A stretch of DNA of 64,000 nt from Reichenbachiella carrageenanivorans (GTDB lineage: Bacteria > Bacteroidota > Bacteroidia > Cytophagales > Cyclobacteriaceae), in contig NZ_CP106735.1 in NCBI RefSeq assembly GCF_025639805.1, forward strand, positions 4,683,501 to 4,747,500, in the 5' to 3' direction. Made by a program: the position numbers and the translations under genes. Under the pieces are notes generated by a model. The model was not told the DNA's origin. It was given only the letters and a program-made list of their open reading frames with translations, and ran no database searches. This document shows positions 54,262 through 61,886 of the stretch, piece after piece (within the stretch, counting starts at the first letter, position 1; every line of letters begins with the position of its first letter).

Positions 54262-56925
54262 TTAGACTTGTGTTACACTTAATGGCGTACCGTTGATTTT
54301 GGATTCTTTCTTTGCTTCTTGGTCTCTTAGTTTTTGCAGTGTCTGATCCAATACATCGATACCAGACTGTAGGTGTTGGTATTCGTCCCAAGCTGCTATT
54401 TCGTATTCAAAACCAATCTTTCTGTTTCCTCCTACTTTCTTGATGTAGCCCCACTGATCCAGCTCTCTCAGGTAACGATTCGTTTTCATGGGATTCATCC
54501 TGAACTGCTCCCTGATTTGCTTGCTGTAAAACGTCTTTTCTTCTTGTTTCTCGATGGTAGATTTCAGCCTTTCAAAGAAGCTTCTTAACTGGCCGTTGAG
54601 TTCATCTGATTTCCTCAGTAGACTTTCCTTGACCAATCGGTTAGCCCAGCTAATATCTTCTAGTGTTGTCTCGATGTATGCCTGATTCTTTCCATTAATT
54701 CGCTGTGGCCGTTGCCACTGGTGGTAGAAGGTAATGATCTCGATTAGCCGTAGATAATGCATGTTTGTCCTGAGTTTCTTGAACACACTGTCAGGGATTT
54801 TTAACTGAGTAGCGTAAGGATTGATCACCTTGATCGGCTGCAGGATCCGCTGTGTATTCTTGAGTAATTGCTTGGCAATATGCTGACTCTCTTCGTTGAC
54901 CATTCCCGCCTGTAGCTTTCTTTGATAGTCCATGACTTCTTCCATGTGGTCAGCTCCTTCATTGATGTGCAGCAAATAACTTCTATTGGCATTATCTTCA
55001 TAAATGCCTTCTTTGGTAGTAGCACCACTGACACAGATCGGACCTTCTACAGTTAGCACCTTTTGGACGTTGTTTCCTTTGGCGTCTTTGTCCGTTGTCA
55101 GCTTGGTAATGCTCTGTTTACTCATAAACTCTCTGAGTGGCAGGAACGCATTGTACACTCCGTCCAGATCCTCGATCATCAAGACTTTGTGTTTCCAAAA
55201 ATCTCGACTGGAGTAGTAGAGTGTATTCTCTGTTAAACTGGTGATTGTTCGTACTGATTCTTCTGGTAGGCAGTCACTGACCTTGGTCTGCAGATAGGTT
55301 TTACCACTTCCCGAACGTCCAAAAATGATGGCATGTAATGGCTCATCGAAGAACCTGGACAGATACAAAAAGAAGAGTAGTAATCCATTCTTTTGTTCTC
55401 CGATTAATCCACTCTGACTAATCAGGTTCAGCGTATTCTTGACCAAATCAGGGCTTTGCAAAAACTTCTCTGCTTGTTGTTTCTCCTGATCAGTCATTTC
55501 ATAGGCTTTCGGCTTGAGGGCTTTGATCTGTGCTGCTCTCTCTTCCATTCTATAAGCCTCTAGTTTCTCTGTTAGATCGGCTATTGTGTCTGTCGTTTGC
55601 GTGGTGCTGATCTCGAGGGTTTCGCTCACGTTCTGGATTAGCTTCTTTACCGCTGCATGGCTGTATAGATTCACGTCATCACGGAAAGATTTGCCATCTG
55701 ATTTGATGTGTAGGCTGATCTTTAACCTACTCAGGTTCTCTTTCTCGATTCCACCCCAGACCGTGCCGGTGAGGCTATTATTTTTATAGATGATTCTTTC
55801 TGGATTGTCTACATTCAGTTTAGGTTCAGCCTCAAGGTTATGAACCCTGAGGTTTGGGGGATCTGACTCTTTCGTTGAGTCTCTCTGACTCATAATCAGA
55901 TGCTCCAACACTTCTTTTTCCTGATCAGGATGATTCACAGCCAGACTATTCACGTCTTCACCTTCTGGCACTTCTACAGTGCTGAGTTTGATTTCTGGTT
56001 TAAGCTGCTGCAGATCCTTTGTGTATTTCTCTGTAGCTTTTCGACCTGGCTCATCTCCATTTAAAAAGAAAATGATTTCCTCTAACTCCTGTAAATCCTT
56101 GATAACCTTCGTGTGTTCTGATGTAAAGCCATTTGTTCCGAAGAGTGCTAACACTTCATAGCCTTTCAGATTCAACTGTAGCAAAGTAGCTGCGTCAATA
56201 ATGCTTTCGGTTAAGATTAGTTTCTTGGTTTCTGGACTTGGGTAGTTTGGGTACAGGCCTTGTCTGTCTTTTAAATAAAAATGTCTCTGGTCTTTATCAT
56301 TGGTCGTGCTCCTAAAATACAAGCCTGTTATCTGGTGCTGCTGGTTTCGCAAGGCAAACACAATACAGCTCTTACCAAAAGGACTGTAAGCTTTCTCTCC
56401 GGTGCGATTGTTTACATGGCCTCTGTCCAGCAATAGACCGTATTTTATGCAGCTCTCGATTAGTGCCTGGTCTTTCCTACTCCCGTGGTGGAACTGGCCA
56501 CTGTTAAATCCTACTTCAATCTTTTCTCTATTGAGTGATCGAGTGGTTAGATAGTTTTGTCCAGGCTTGGAGTTGTACAGTCCGTTCTTAAAGTAAGTGA
56601 ACATTTTCGTTAACACTGCGATTCTGCTCAACTCTTGTCCAGGTGTGGCCGTGCCAGTGATTAAACTTTCCGCTTTCTTGATTGCCTCGTGTTTGCTCAG
56701 CTGCTCTTTGTTCATGATGAAGTCTATCACATCCATGCTCTTGCCTCCCGTGCTGCAGTTCGAACTAAAGCAATAACAAGTCTGGGTTTTATAATACACC
56801 TGCAAGCTCGGTGTCTTGTCATCATGGAAGGGACAGTTTAACCGCAACTGTTTGTCTGGTTTGAGGTGGTAGTGATCTAGTACCTGGGCTAAAGTGAGTT
56901 GGTTTTTGATGGTGGTGATTTCCAT
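54262..56925 (-). CDS. primase-helicase with CHC2 zinc finger, Toprim, P-loop ATPase and winged-helix domains
   Basis: An 887-residue replication protein. The CHC2 zinc finger has Cys31, His34, Cys52 and Cys57 (CPFH...CYCFSSNC). The Toprim domain (about 225-315) has ILTESIIDAATLL (Glu) and FFLNGDEPGRKA (Asp). A middle ATPase carries Walker A FGRSGSGKT (about 535-542) and Walker B HKVLMIEDLDG, followed by CVSGATTK. A winged-helix region (about 795-860) ends the protein. It probably primes and unwinds DNA for element replication after excision. It starts just beside the palindrome at 56950-56971, divergent from the XRE gene. Confidence 0.9.
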   Translation of the reverse strand: MEITTIKNQLTLAQVLDHYHLKPDKQLRLNCPFHDDKTPSLQVYYKTQTCYCFSSNCSTGGKSMDVIDFIMNKEQLSKHEAIKKAESLITGTATPGQELSRIAVLTKMFTYFKNGLYNSKPGQNYLTTRSLNREKIEVGFNSGQFHHGSRKDQALIESCIKYGLLLDRGHVNNRTGEKAYSPFGKSCIVFALRNQQHQITGLYFRSTTNDKDQRHFYLKDRQGLYPNYPSPETKKLILTESIIDAATLLQLNLKGYEVLALFGTNGFTSEHTKVIKDLQELEEIIFFLNGDEPGRKATEKYTKDLQQLKPEIKLSTVEVPEGEDVNSLAVNHPDQEKEVLEHLIMSQRDSTKESDPPNLRVHNLEAEPKLNVDNPERIIYKNNSLTGTVWGGIEKENLSRLKISLHIKSDGKSFRDDVNLYSHAAVKKLIQNVSETLEISTTQTTDTIADLTEKLEAYRMEERAAQIKALKPKAYEMTDQEKQQAEKFLQSPDLVKNTLNLISQSGLIGEQKNGLLLFFLYLSRFFDEPLHAIIFGRSGSGKTYLQTKVSDCLPEESVRTITSLTENTLYYSSRDFWKHKVLMIEDLDGVYNAFLPLREFMSKQSITKLTTDKDAKGNNVQKVLTVEGPICVSGATTKEGIYEDNANRSYLLHINEGADHMEEVMDYQRKLQAGMVNEESQHIAKQLLKNTQRILQPIKVINPYATQLKIPDSVFKKLRTNMHYLRLIEIITFYHQWQRPQRINGKNQAYIETTLEDISWANRLVKESLLRKSDELNGQLRSFFERLKSTIEKQEEKTFYSKQIREQFRMNPMKTNRYLRELDQWGYIKKVGGNRKIGFEYEIAAWDEYQHLQSGIDVLDQTLQKLRDQEAKKESKINGTPLSVTQV

Positions 56926-56949
56926 GATGAAAAAAGTTTACTTTTTTTC

Positions 56950-56971
56950 TTTGTGTATGATCAGACACAAA
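56950..56971. promoter_or_regulatory. palindromic operator candidate between primase and XRE genes
   Basis: TTTGTGT and ACACAAA arms around a TGATCA core make a 22-base palindrome with one mismatched pair. It overlaps the -7 box of the primase promoter, so a repressor bound here, most likely the XRE protein, would block primase and recombinase expression. Confidence 0.6.
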
Positions 56972-56997
56972 TCTATAAAATGATCCCCAACATACAA
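56968..56997 (-). promoter_or_regulatory. promoter of primase-recombinase genes
   Basis: On the minus strand TTG (56995-56997) is 19 bases from TAGATTTG (56968-56975), an excellent fit to the Bacteroidota consensus, 43 bases before the primase ATG. Confidence 0.6.
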
Positions 56998-57012
56998 GCA
57001 ACTATCATCTTC

Positions 57013-57040
57013 TTTTACATACTATTATACCGTATATTTG
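57013..57040 (+). promoter_or_regulatory. promoter of XRE regulator gene
   Basis: TTTT at 57013-57016 and TATATTTG at 57033-57040 resemble the -33/-7 pair, 37 bases before the ATG. Confidence 0.5.
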
Positions 57041-57077
57041 AATATTACTGTATTATCATACATTTTAAGGTTTAATC

Positions 57078-57413
57078 ATGACCAAAATAGGAGATAGAAT
57101 AGCGTATTTAAGGAAGTCTAAAGGAGTTTCACAGACTGATTTAGCCAAAAGCATCAATGCTTCCAGGGAAGCAATCGGCAAGTATGAACGTAATGAGGCC
57201 ATGCCTTCTGTAGAGACAGCTAAGAAGATTGCTGATATATTCGAGGTGACTCTCGATTACTTAGTTGATGAGACTGCTGCTGCTACTTTTGATAAACAGA
57301 CCGTTAAAAGAATACAGGATATTGAGATTCTTAACTCTGATGATAAAAACCACCTCTTTGCTCTCATGGATGCATTCCTCAGAGATGCTAAGGCTAAAGC
57401 TGCTTATTCTTGA
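57078..57413 (+). CDS. XRE-family HTH repressor-like regulator
   Basis: The protein has 111 residues. Residues 5-65 form a Cro/CI-type HTH (RIAYLRKSKGVSQTDLAKSI, then SREAIGKYERNEAMPSVETAKKIADIF), and a C-terminal helical tail follows. It is divergent from the primase gene with the palindrome 56950-56971 between them, the typical place of an element's own repressor. Its stop overlaps the start of the next gene (TGATG). Confidence 0.9.
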   Translation: MTKIGDRIAYLRKSKGVSQTDLAKSINASREAIGKYERNEAMPSVETAKKIADIFEVTLDYLVDETAAATFDKQTVKRIQDIEILNSDDKNHLFALMDAFLRDAKAKAAYS

Positions 57414-57967
57414 TGAAGCAAATTTTATTACTCAGCCTACTATGCTCACTTCTTCTCCATTCCTGCTTCGAGAAAAAAACACCAGAACAACTTGTCAATA
57501 TTGCTAAATCACACCTTGACAATGAAGAATATAGCAAAGCATTAAATACATACAAGAAACTAATCAGGACAGACTCACTAATGATTGAGGGGCTTTATGG
57601 TGCTGGGTTATCTCTTTCTTACATGTGTGATCAAAACCTAGAACACTGCTCCACTGCCATTGATAAATTCACTGAAGCCATTGAGATTGACTCTACCTAC
57701 AAAAATTTATTCTACAACCGAGGACTGTGTTATTTCAGGATTGGTAAATATGATTTAGCACAGCCAGATTACGATAGAGCTGTAAGCCAAGAACCTGATT
57801 CCTCAGGGGTAGTTTATGCCAGAGCTTTAAACCTTCTATTTCGTGAGGATTCAGTTTTAGCTTGTAAAGGTTTGCAAAGAGCAGTAGAGCTAGGATTCAA
57901 ACATGACATTCAAAAATTTAAAGAAGTATGCGCAAGCCTAGGAGAAGACTCACGCATAAAAGAATAA
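57413..57967 (+). CDS. TPR lipoprotein
   Basis: From the ATG at 57413 (sharing one base with the previous stop) it encodes 184 residues: a lipoprotein signal ending LLHSC (Cys18) and three TPR-like helical pairs (ALNTYKKLIRTDSLMIEGLYGAG; AIDKFTEAIEID; YDLAQPDYDRAVSQEPD). TPRs bind protein partners. Its place in a one-base overlap with the regulator makes it part of the element's cargo. The role is unknown. Confidence 0.8.
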   Translation: MKQILLLSLLCSLLLHSCFEKKTPEQLVNIAKSHLDNEEYSKALNTYKKLIRTDSLMIEGLYGAGLSLSYMCDQNLEHCSTAIDKFTEAIEIDSTYKNLFYNRGLCYFRIGKYDLAQPDYDRAVSQEPDSSGVVYARALNLLFREDSVLACKGLQRAVELGFKHDIQKFKEVCASLGEDSRIKE

Positions 57968-57983
57968 TTTAGTCTTTGCCCTC

Positions 57984-58226
57984 TCAATTCAACGGCAAAT
58001 TCTTTTTGACTTCTGCTTCTCTTTCGTACCTCTTTTTCAGAAGCTTAGCCATTTCATATCTGCAGACTTTAAAACCTACAAGCAAACCTATGCTCAACCA
58101 ATAAGAATAAATACTCATTTCTTCCGGCACTAAATAATCTAACTCATTCCTGTTAATTGGAAAAAAAATGATATTTAAAAAAAAGTATACGCCTAGTATA
58201 ATTTCGAAGGTATTTATCTTTTTCAC
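57984..58226 (-). CDS. small membrane protein 2 downstream of tip B
   Basis: An 80-residue protein with two membrane segments (about 7-24 and 41-56) and a basic C-terminus (KKRYEREAEVKK). Its start overlaps the stop of the preceding small gene by 4 bases. I do not recognise it; a place after a toxin-like tip suggests an immunity or accessory protein. Confidence 0.6.
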   Translation of the reverse strand: MKKINTFEIILGVYFFLNIIFFPINRNELDYLVPEEMSIYSYWLSIGLLVGFKVCRYEMAKLLKKRYEREAEVKKNLPLN

Positions 58227-58414
58227 TTCCTCCTTTTATAAACAAAAATCATCACTTGAGACAATAGATACACAATTATTGGTAATGCTCCTAAGTAGAT
58301 AACAAATATTGGTATCACAACATCCTGAAGAAAGAACGACTTTATTATAATTAACCCAATACATAGATACCCAGCAATTGATGCCACTTTCCTCCAAAAA
58401 ACAACTTTTCCCAT
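58223..58414 (-). CDS. small membrane protein 1 downstream of tip B, possible immunity protein
   Basis: From the ATG at 58414 (MGKVVFWRKVASIAGYLC) it has 63 residues and two membrane segments. A longer start at 58450 would overlap the preceding gene by 26 bases. No family is known to me. Its position, directly after the tip, fits an immunity gene. Confidence 0.55.
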   Translation of the reverse strand: MGKVVFWRKVASIAGYLCIGLIIIKSFFLQDVVIPIFVIYLGALPIIVYLLSQVMIFVYKRRK

Positions 58415-58424
58415 ATCAATCAAA

Positions 58425-58778
58425 TTATCTATTAATAGGGTTAGGTACATAATATGGCCCTAATTGTGTTGGAAGTGTTGGAGGTGGAGTAGCTGATTTT
58501 TGTGTTTCTCGCCACCAATCATATGAATACCAAGCTACACCTACTCCTATCAACCACTTATCTCCGTTCCCGAAGAAATTAGGTTGCATGGGATCTTCCT
58601 GTAATTGCTGCCGTTGAACAGGGAATTGATGTGGAGTTTCAGTATGCTCGACCCAATCAGCAGGATTTCCTAGCGGATTTGAGATGTCCTCAAGCTTTGT
58701 GTCTCCAGTTAAAGTTAATAACGCCAATGGTGAGAATCTAAATACAGTAGCAGCTACTTCTATTCCTACTGCTTCCAT
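58425..58778 (-). CDS. orphan C-terminal tip of a polymorphic-toxin-like protein (tip B)
   Basis: From the ATG at 58778 it encodes 117 residues; the frame is open upstream to the TGA at 58878-58880 and reads FCGVSGAV, three variable residues, GGSD, then VQEASTLALPWYVGAGAA. The constant part is shared with tip A (50746-51177), the rest is different. The tail holds ISNPLGNPADWVEH and NFFGNGDKWLIGVGVAWYSYDWW, with no catalytic motif I recognise. The left end of repeat copy 2 falls within its first codons. Confidence 0.5.
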   Translation of the reverse strand: MEAVGIEVAATVFRFSPLALLTLTGDTKLEDISNPLGNPADWVEHTETPHQFPVQRQQLQEDPMQPNFFGNGDKWLIGVGVAWYSYDWWRETQKSATPPPTLPTQLGPYYVPNPINR

Positions 58779-58880
58779 AGCTGCACCAGCTCCAACATAC
58801 CAAGGTAACGCTAAGGTAGAAGCCTCTTGAACATCACTCCCCCCATTTGTTTGAACTGCTCCACTTACTCCACAAAATCA

Positions 58881-59810
58881 ACCCGACTCCACAGCACCAG
58901 ACTTCAACTTTCCATCACATAAAGAACTTCTTTACCCGTCTAAATTAGCCCTTATTTTTTTCAGTTGAAAAAGAAAAGAGTAGACGTTTTTTGGAAGGGC
59001 AAAAGCCGTTGCAAAATCATCTTTTTGATGGACTCCCATTTTCGGGTTTTGTCCTTTCAAAAAATGATCCTGGGTTGAAGGGATGGAAGATCCCTTTGGT
59101 TGTGGGTTGGTATGCGAGCCGCCTGCGAGTGTGAACGAAGGCCAGCCAGAAGAAGGGCTTTTGCCCGACTGGCTGTGGGTCTTTTGACCCGACCGTTAGG
59201 GAGCCGAAGAGAGCCTGCAGGCTCGCACAAAATGGGGAGTGGTTTTTACTTTTCTCCCATCTGCCGAAGGCTTTTTTCTTTCAATTGAAAAGTAAAAAAA
59301 GAACTCCCGTGACGAGGAACGTACTGGCAGCAAAGGGAAGAAAATGCAAATGGCCTTGCGTGTGGGCTAAATATGCGCTGCACTCTGATACCTATTCCCT
59401 GCTGTGCCTTGGCTAAAGCTGGATTTCTTTTTCAACTGATCAGTGTGCTGCGCATGTTTTAAGGCGGGGGATTTGCATTTTTCTGGACTGCAGTCTGACG
59501 GGCGTACCGCAGGAACACCGCTTTTCCTGCAAATGATTCGGACTTCTACTGCCATTTCCCTGCCTGACGGCAGGCAGGTCTGGCGACCCCTAGGGACACC
59601 AGCCGCTACTATTTCGGCCTTAGACTACAATTGGTTTGTACACACAAAACTACATACTTGCTACGCTCTGTTTTCTCCTACACCCCCTCTGGCTACACTG
59701 ATTTTCTCTCACTTGGATGTAATTTGCTTGTAACACACATCCAAGTTGTGCCATTTGGCACACTTTTCAACAGATTGAACACTGTAAAATTTCCATTATC
59801 TTTAAGATTA
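58881..59810. other. structured non-coding element end, copy 2
   Basis: Counterpart of 51256-52185 with the same long hairpin (59235-59309) and CCTGCCTG palindrome (59559-59578). Confidence 0.5.
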
Positions 59811-59924
59811 ATGGAACTGCTAAAAGACATAGCTATCAACCTTATTTCTGACACAATTTGGGTATTAGGAACTGTTGCTATTTATCACTTTGCCCTTTTC
59901 AAAAAAAAATCATCCCTGTTGTGA
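59811..59924 (+). CDS. possible 37-residue membrane peptide, copy 2
   Basis: Identical to the frame at 52186-52299. Confidence 0.3.
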   Translation: MELLKDIAINLISDTIWVLGTVAIYHFALFKKKSSLL

Positions 59925-59994
59925 TTGGCTAACAAATTTATTCGAACTTAATACGACTTCTCTCCAATCAAAAAGACCTTCACTTAGTTAAAGG

Positions 59995-60864
59995 TTACCG
60001 CAACGGATGGAACTGATCCAGTGACTTTTTCAGGTCTTGCATGCTTACCCGTTTGTAGCGCTCTGTACTGTTGATATTGTTATGGCCGGCCATGTACTGC
60101 ACTTCGATTATGTTCTTCTGCTCGATCCAAAGGGCGATTACGGAGCTTCTAATGTGCATGAGGTTCTTGTACCTGGGGTAACGTTTTCTTAGCTGCTTGT
60201 TCAAGTCGCACACCATTTCTTTTATGCCAGGATTACTGCCTGTGCTAAAGATCAGTTTCTCACTTTTGATAGGTGATTTCTCCCGAAGCTGTGGCAGGAT
60301 TTCTTTGATGTACTCTTGCAGTGGCAGGATCTGGTGAGCTTCCAGTTTCAGGGTTCTTTTCATTGCTCTGCCTGTCTTTTTGATGTAAACCGTCCCTTTG
60401 TGCAAGTCAATGTCTCCAGGTTCTATCGCTTCCAGTTCATCTAATCTCATGGCCTGATAGATTGCTAATCCTAGCAGGGTTTTATTCCGCTTCTGGACAA
60501 TCGTTTCGGTTGGATAATCAACATAGATCGTATTGAGTTCCTTTTTATTCAGTAGGTCACTTGGCAACTGGTAAGTATCGCCTTTGATATACAGTCGTCT
60601 CGCTGGATTCCTGGTTATCTCGTTTCTGCCCTGTAGATACTCATAGTAGTATTTCACACCTCTGATGTAACTGTTGAGTGTATGGGTACTTCGCTCTTTC
60701 TGTTTTAGGAGCTTGACGTAACTCAATAAATCTACATACTCACAAGTCTCTACAGTCAGGTTCTCACTTTCCAACCACTTCACAAAATGATCCTGGTAAT
60801 GCTGGTAATCTCCCAACCCTGTAGGATGCTTGATTTTAGTCTGTAGATACGCCTTGTAACTCAT
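59995..60864 (-). CDS. tyrosine recombinase 2, copy 2
   Basis: All 289 residues are identical to the product of 52370-53239, including the atypical MHIRSSVIA box. It overlaps recombinase 1 by 29 bases. Confidence 0.88.
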   Translation of the reverse strand: MSYKAYLQTKIKHPTGLGDYQHYQDHFVKWLESENLTVETCEYVDLLSYVKLLKQKERSTHTLNSYIRGVKYYYEYLQGRNEITRNPARRLYIKGDTYQLPSDLLNKKELNTIYVDYPTETIVQKRNKTLLGLAIYQAMRLDELEAIEPGDIDLHKGTVYIKKTGRAMKRTLKLEAHQILPLQEYIKEILPQLREKSPIKSEKLIFSTGSNPGIKEMVCDLNKQLRKRYPRYKNLMHIRSSVIALWIEQKNIIEVQYMAGHNNINSTERYKRVSMQDLKKSLDQFHPLR

Positions 60865-61816
60865 AGGTGAGGTGTAAATAGGTTTGTGTACTTCTGATCC
60901 GTTGATGACCTAAAAACTGGCTGATGTTCTCGATACCCATTCCAGACTGTAGCAAGTGAGTGGCAATGCTGTGCCGTAAGGTGTGGAGTCCTATTTTCTT
61001 GTCTTGTAACTCTGGATTATCTGTTTTAATTATAAGTGCTTTAAACACCTTGGATACTGCTGTACTGCTTATTCTCTTTCCCTGATTATTGATCAGGAAG
61101 GACGTTTGTTCTGCTTCTGCTATCGAGGATCTGCAGTGCTGCAGGTACAGTTCAAAATCTTGTTTTTGCTGATCCATAAATGGTACATACCTGGCTCTAT
61201 TGTTCTTTGCTTTTCGGATGTGAACTAGCTGTTTGTCGAGTAATATATCATTGACATTCAGATTGATTCCTTCTTGACTTCTCAACCCACAACCGTAGTA
61301 AAGACTCAGTATCGCTCTTTCTCTTAGTCCAGTTATTCCTTCATCACAAGCATTGTAGAGCTGATCGATTTCATACAGGCTCAGTACTTCCTTTTCTGCT
61401 ATTTCTACTCGCTCCAGTTTCAAGTCGATCTGTAAACTTCCTTGTCCTGTTTCTTCTAAATAGTTGCTGAACAGATTCAGGTTTCGGATGTGGCCATTGA
61501 GTGTTGAGCCTTTCAGCAGCTCTCCAGTCACTTGGCTCCTTCGCTGCTTTAGAGTTTGATAGTAGCTTCTGATTACTTCTTTGGGTACTAGCTCCAATGT
61601 GGTAACCTTTTTTTCTTTCAGGTGAAAAAAGAAGGGTTCTAGCTGCTTGGGCAGTCCTTTTACTGTACTCTCAACATAACCTATGATTCCCAACCACTCT
61701 TGATAGCCTTCTAGAACTCTTTTGTACAAGCCTGCCTGCCGGACAGGCAGGTATGACGTTTTTGTATTTACCCCTCTTGCTCTTTCCGATGTTATACTGT
61801 TATACTTCACTTTCAA
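60836..61816 (-). CDS. tyrosine recombinase 1, copy 2
   Basis: All 326 residues are identical to the product of 53211-54191, including the LPVRQAG insertion (palindrome at 61731-61751). Both copies are intact, so the duplication is recent or maintained by gene conversion. Confidence 0.92.
   Translation of the reverse strand: MKVKYNSITSERARGVNTKTSYLPVRQAGLYKRVLEGYQEWLGIIGYVESTVKGLPKQLEPFFFHLKEKKVTTLELVPKEVIRSYYQTLKQRRSQVTGELLKGSTLNGHIRNLNLFSNYLEETGQGSLQIDLKLERVEIAEKEVLSLYEIDQLYNACDEGITGLRERAILSLYYGCGLRSQEGINLNVNDILLDKQLVHIRKAKNNRARYVPFMDQQKQDFELYLQHCRSSIAEAEQTSFLINNQGKRISSTAVSKVFKALIIKTDNPELQDKKIGLHTLRHSIATHLLQSGMGIENISQFLGHQRIRSTQTYLHLTYELQGVSTD
61731..61751. repeat. palindrome in recombinase gene, copy 2
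   Basis: Counterpart of 54106-54126. Confidence 0.75.
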
Positions 61817-61886
61817 GGGCTGTTTTATTTGATTTCAGAGCGTATGAGTAGATTAAGTATAACATTTCAGTCATGTTATACTTATG

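Larger units (their letters stand above)
51228..56375. repeat. large direct repeat, copy 1 (offset 7,625 bases)
   Basis: Bases 51228-56375 are repeated at 58853-64000, with no difference in any line I compared, including non-coding parts; all encoded proteins are identical. The copy probably extends to the right of 56375, but the window ends within copy 2. At the left end identity falls off at 51227, where seven bases differ, then 11 bases (TCACTCCCCCC) match again, then it diverges fully. Confidence 0.95.
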
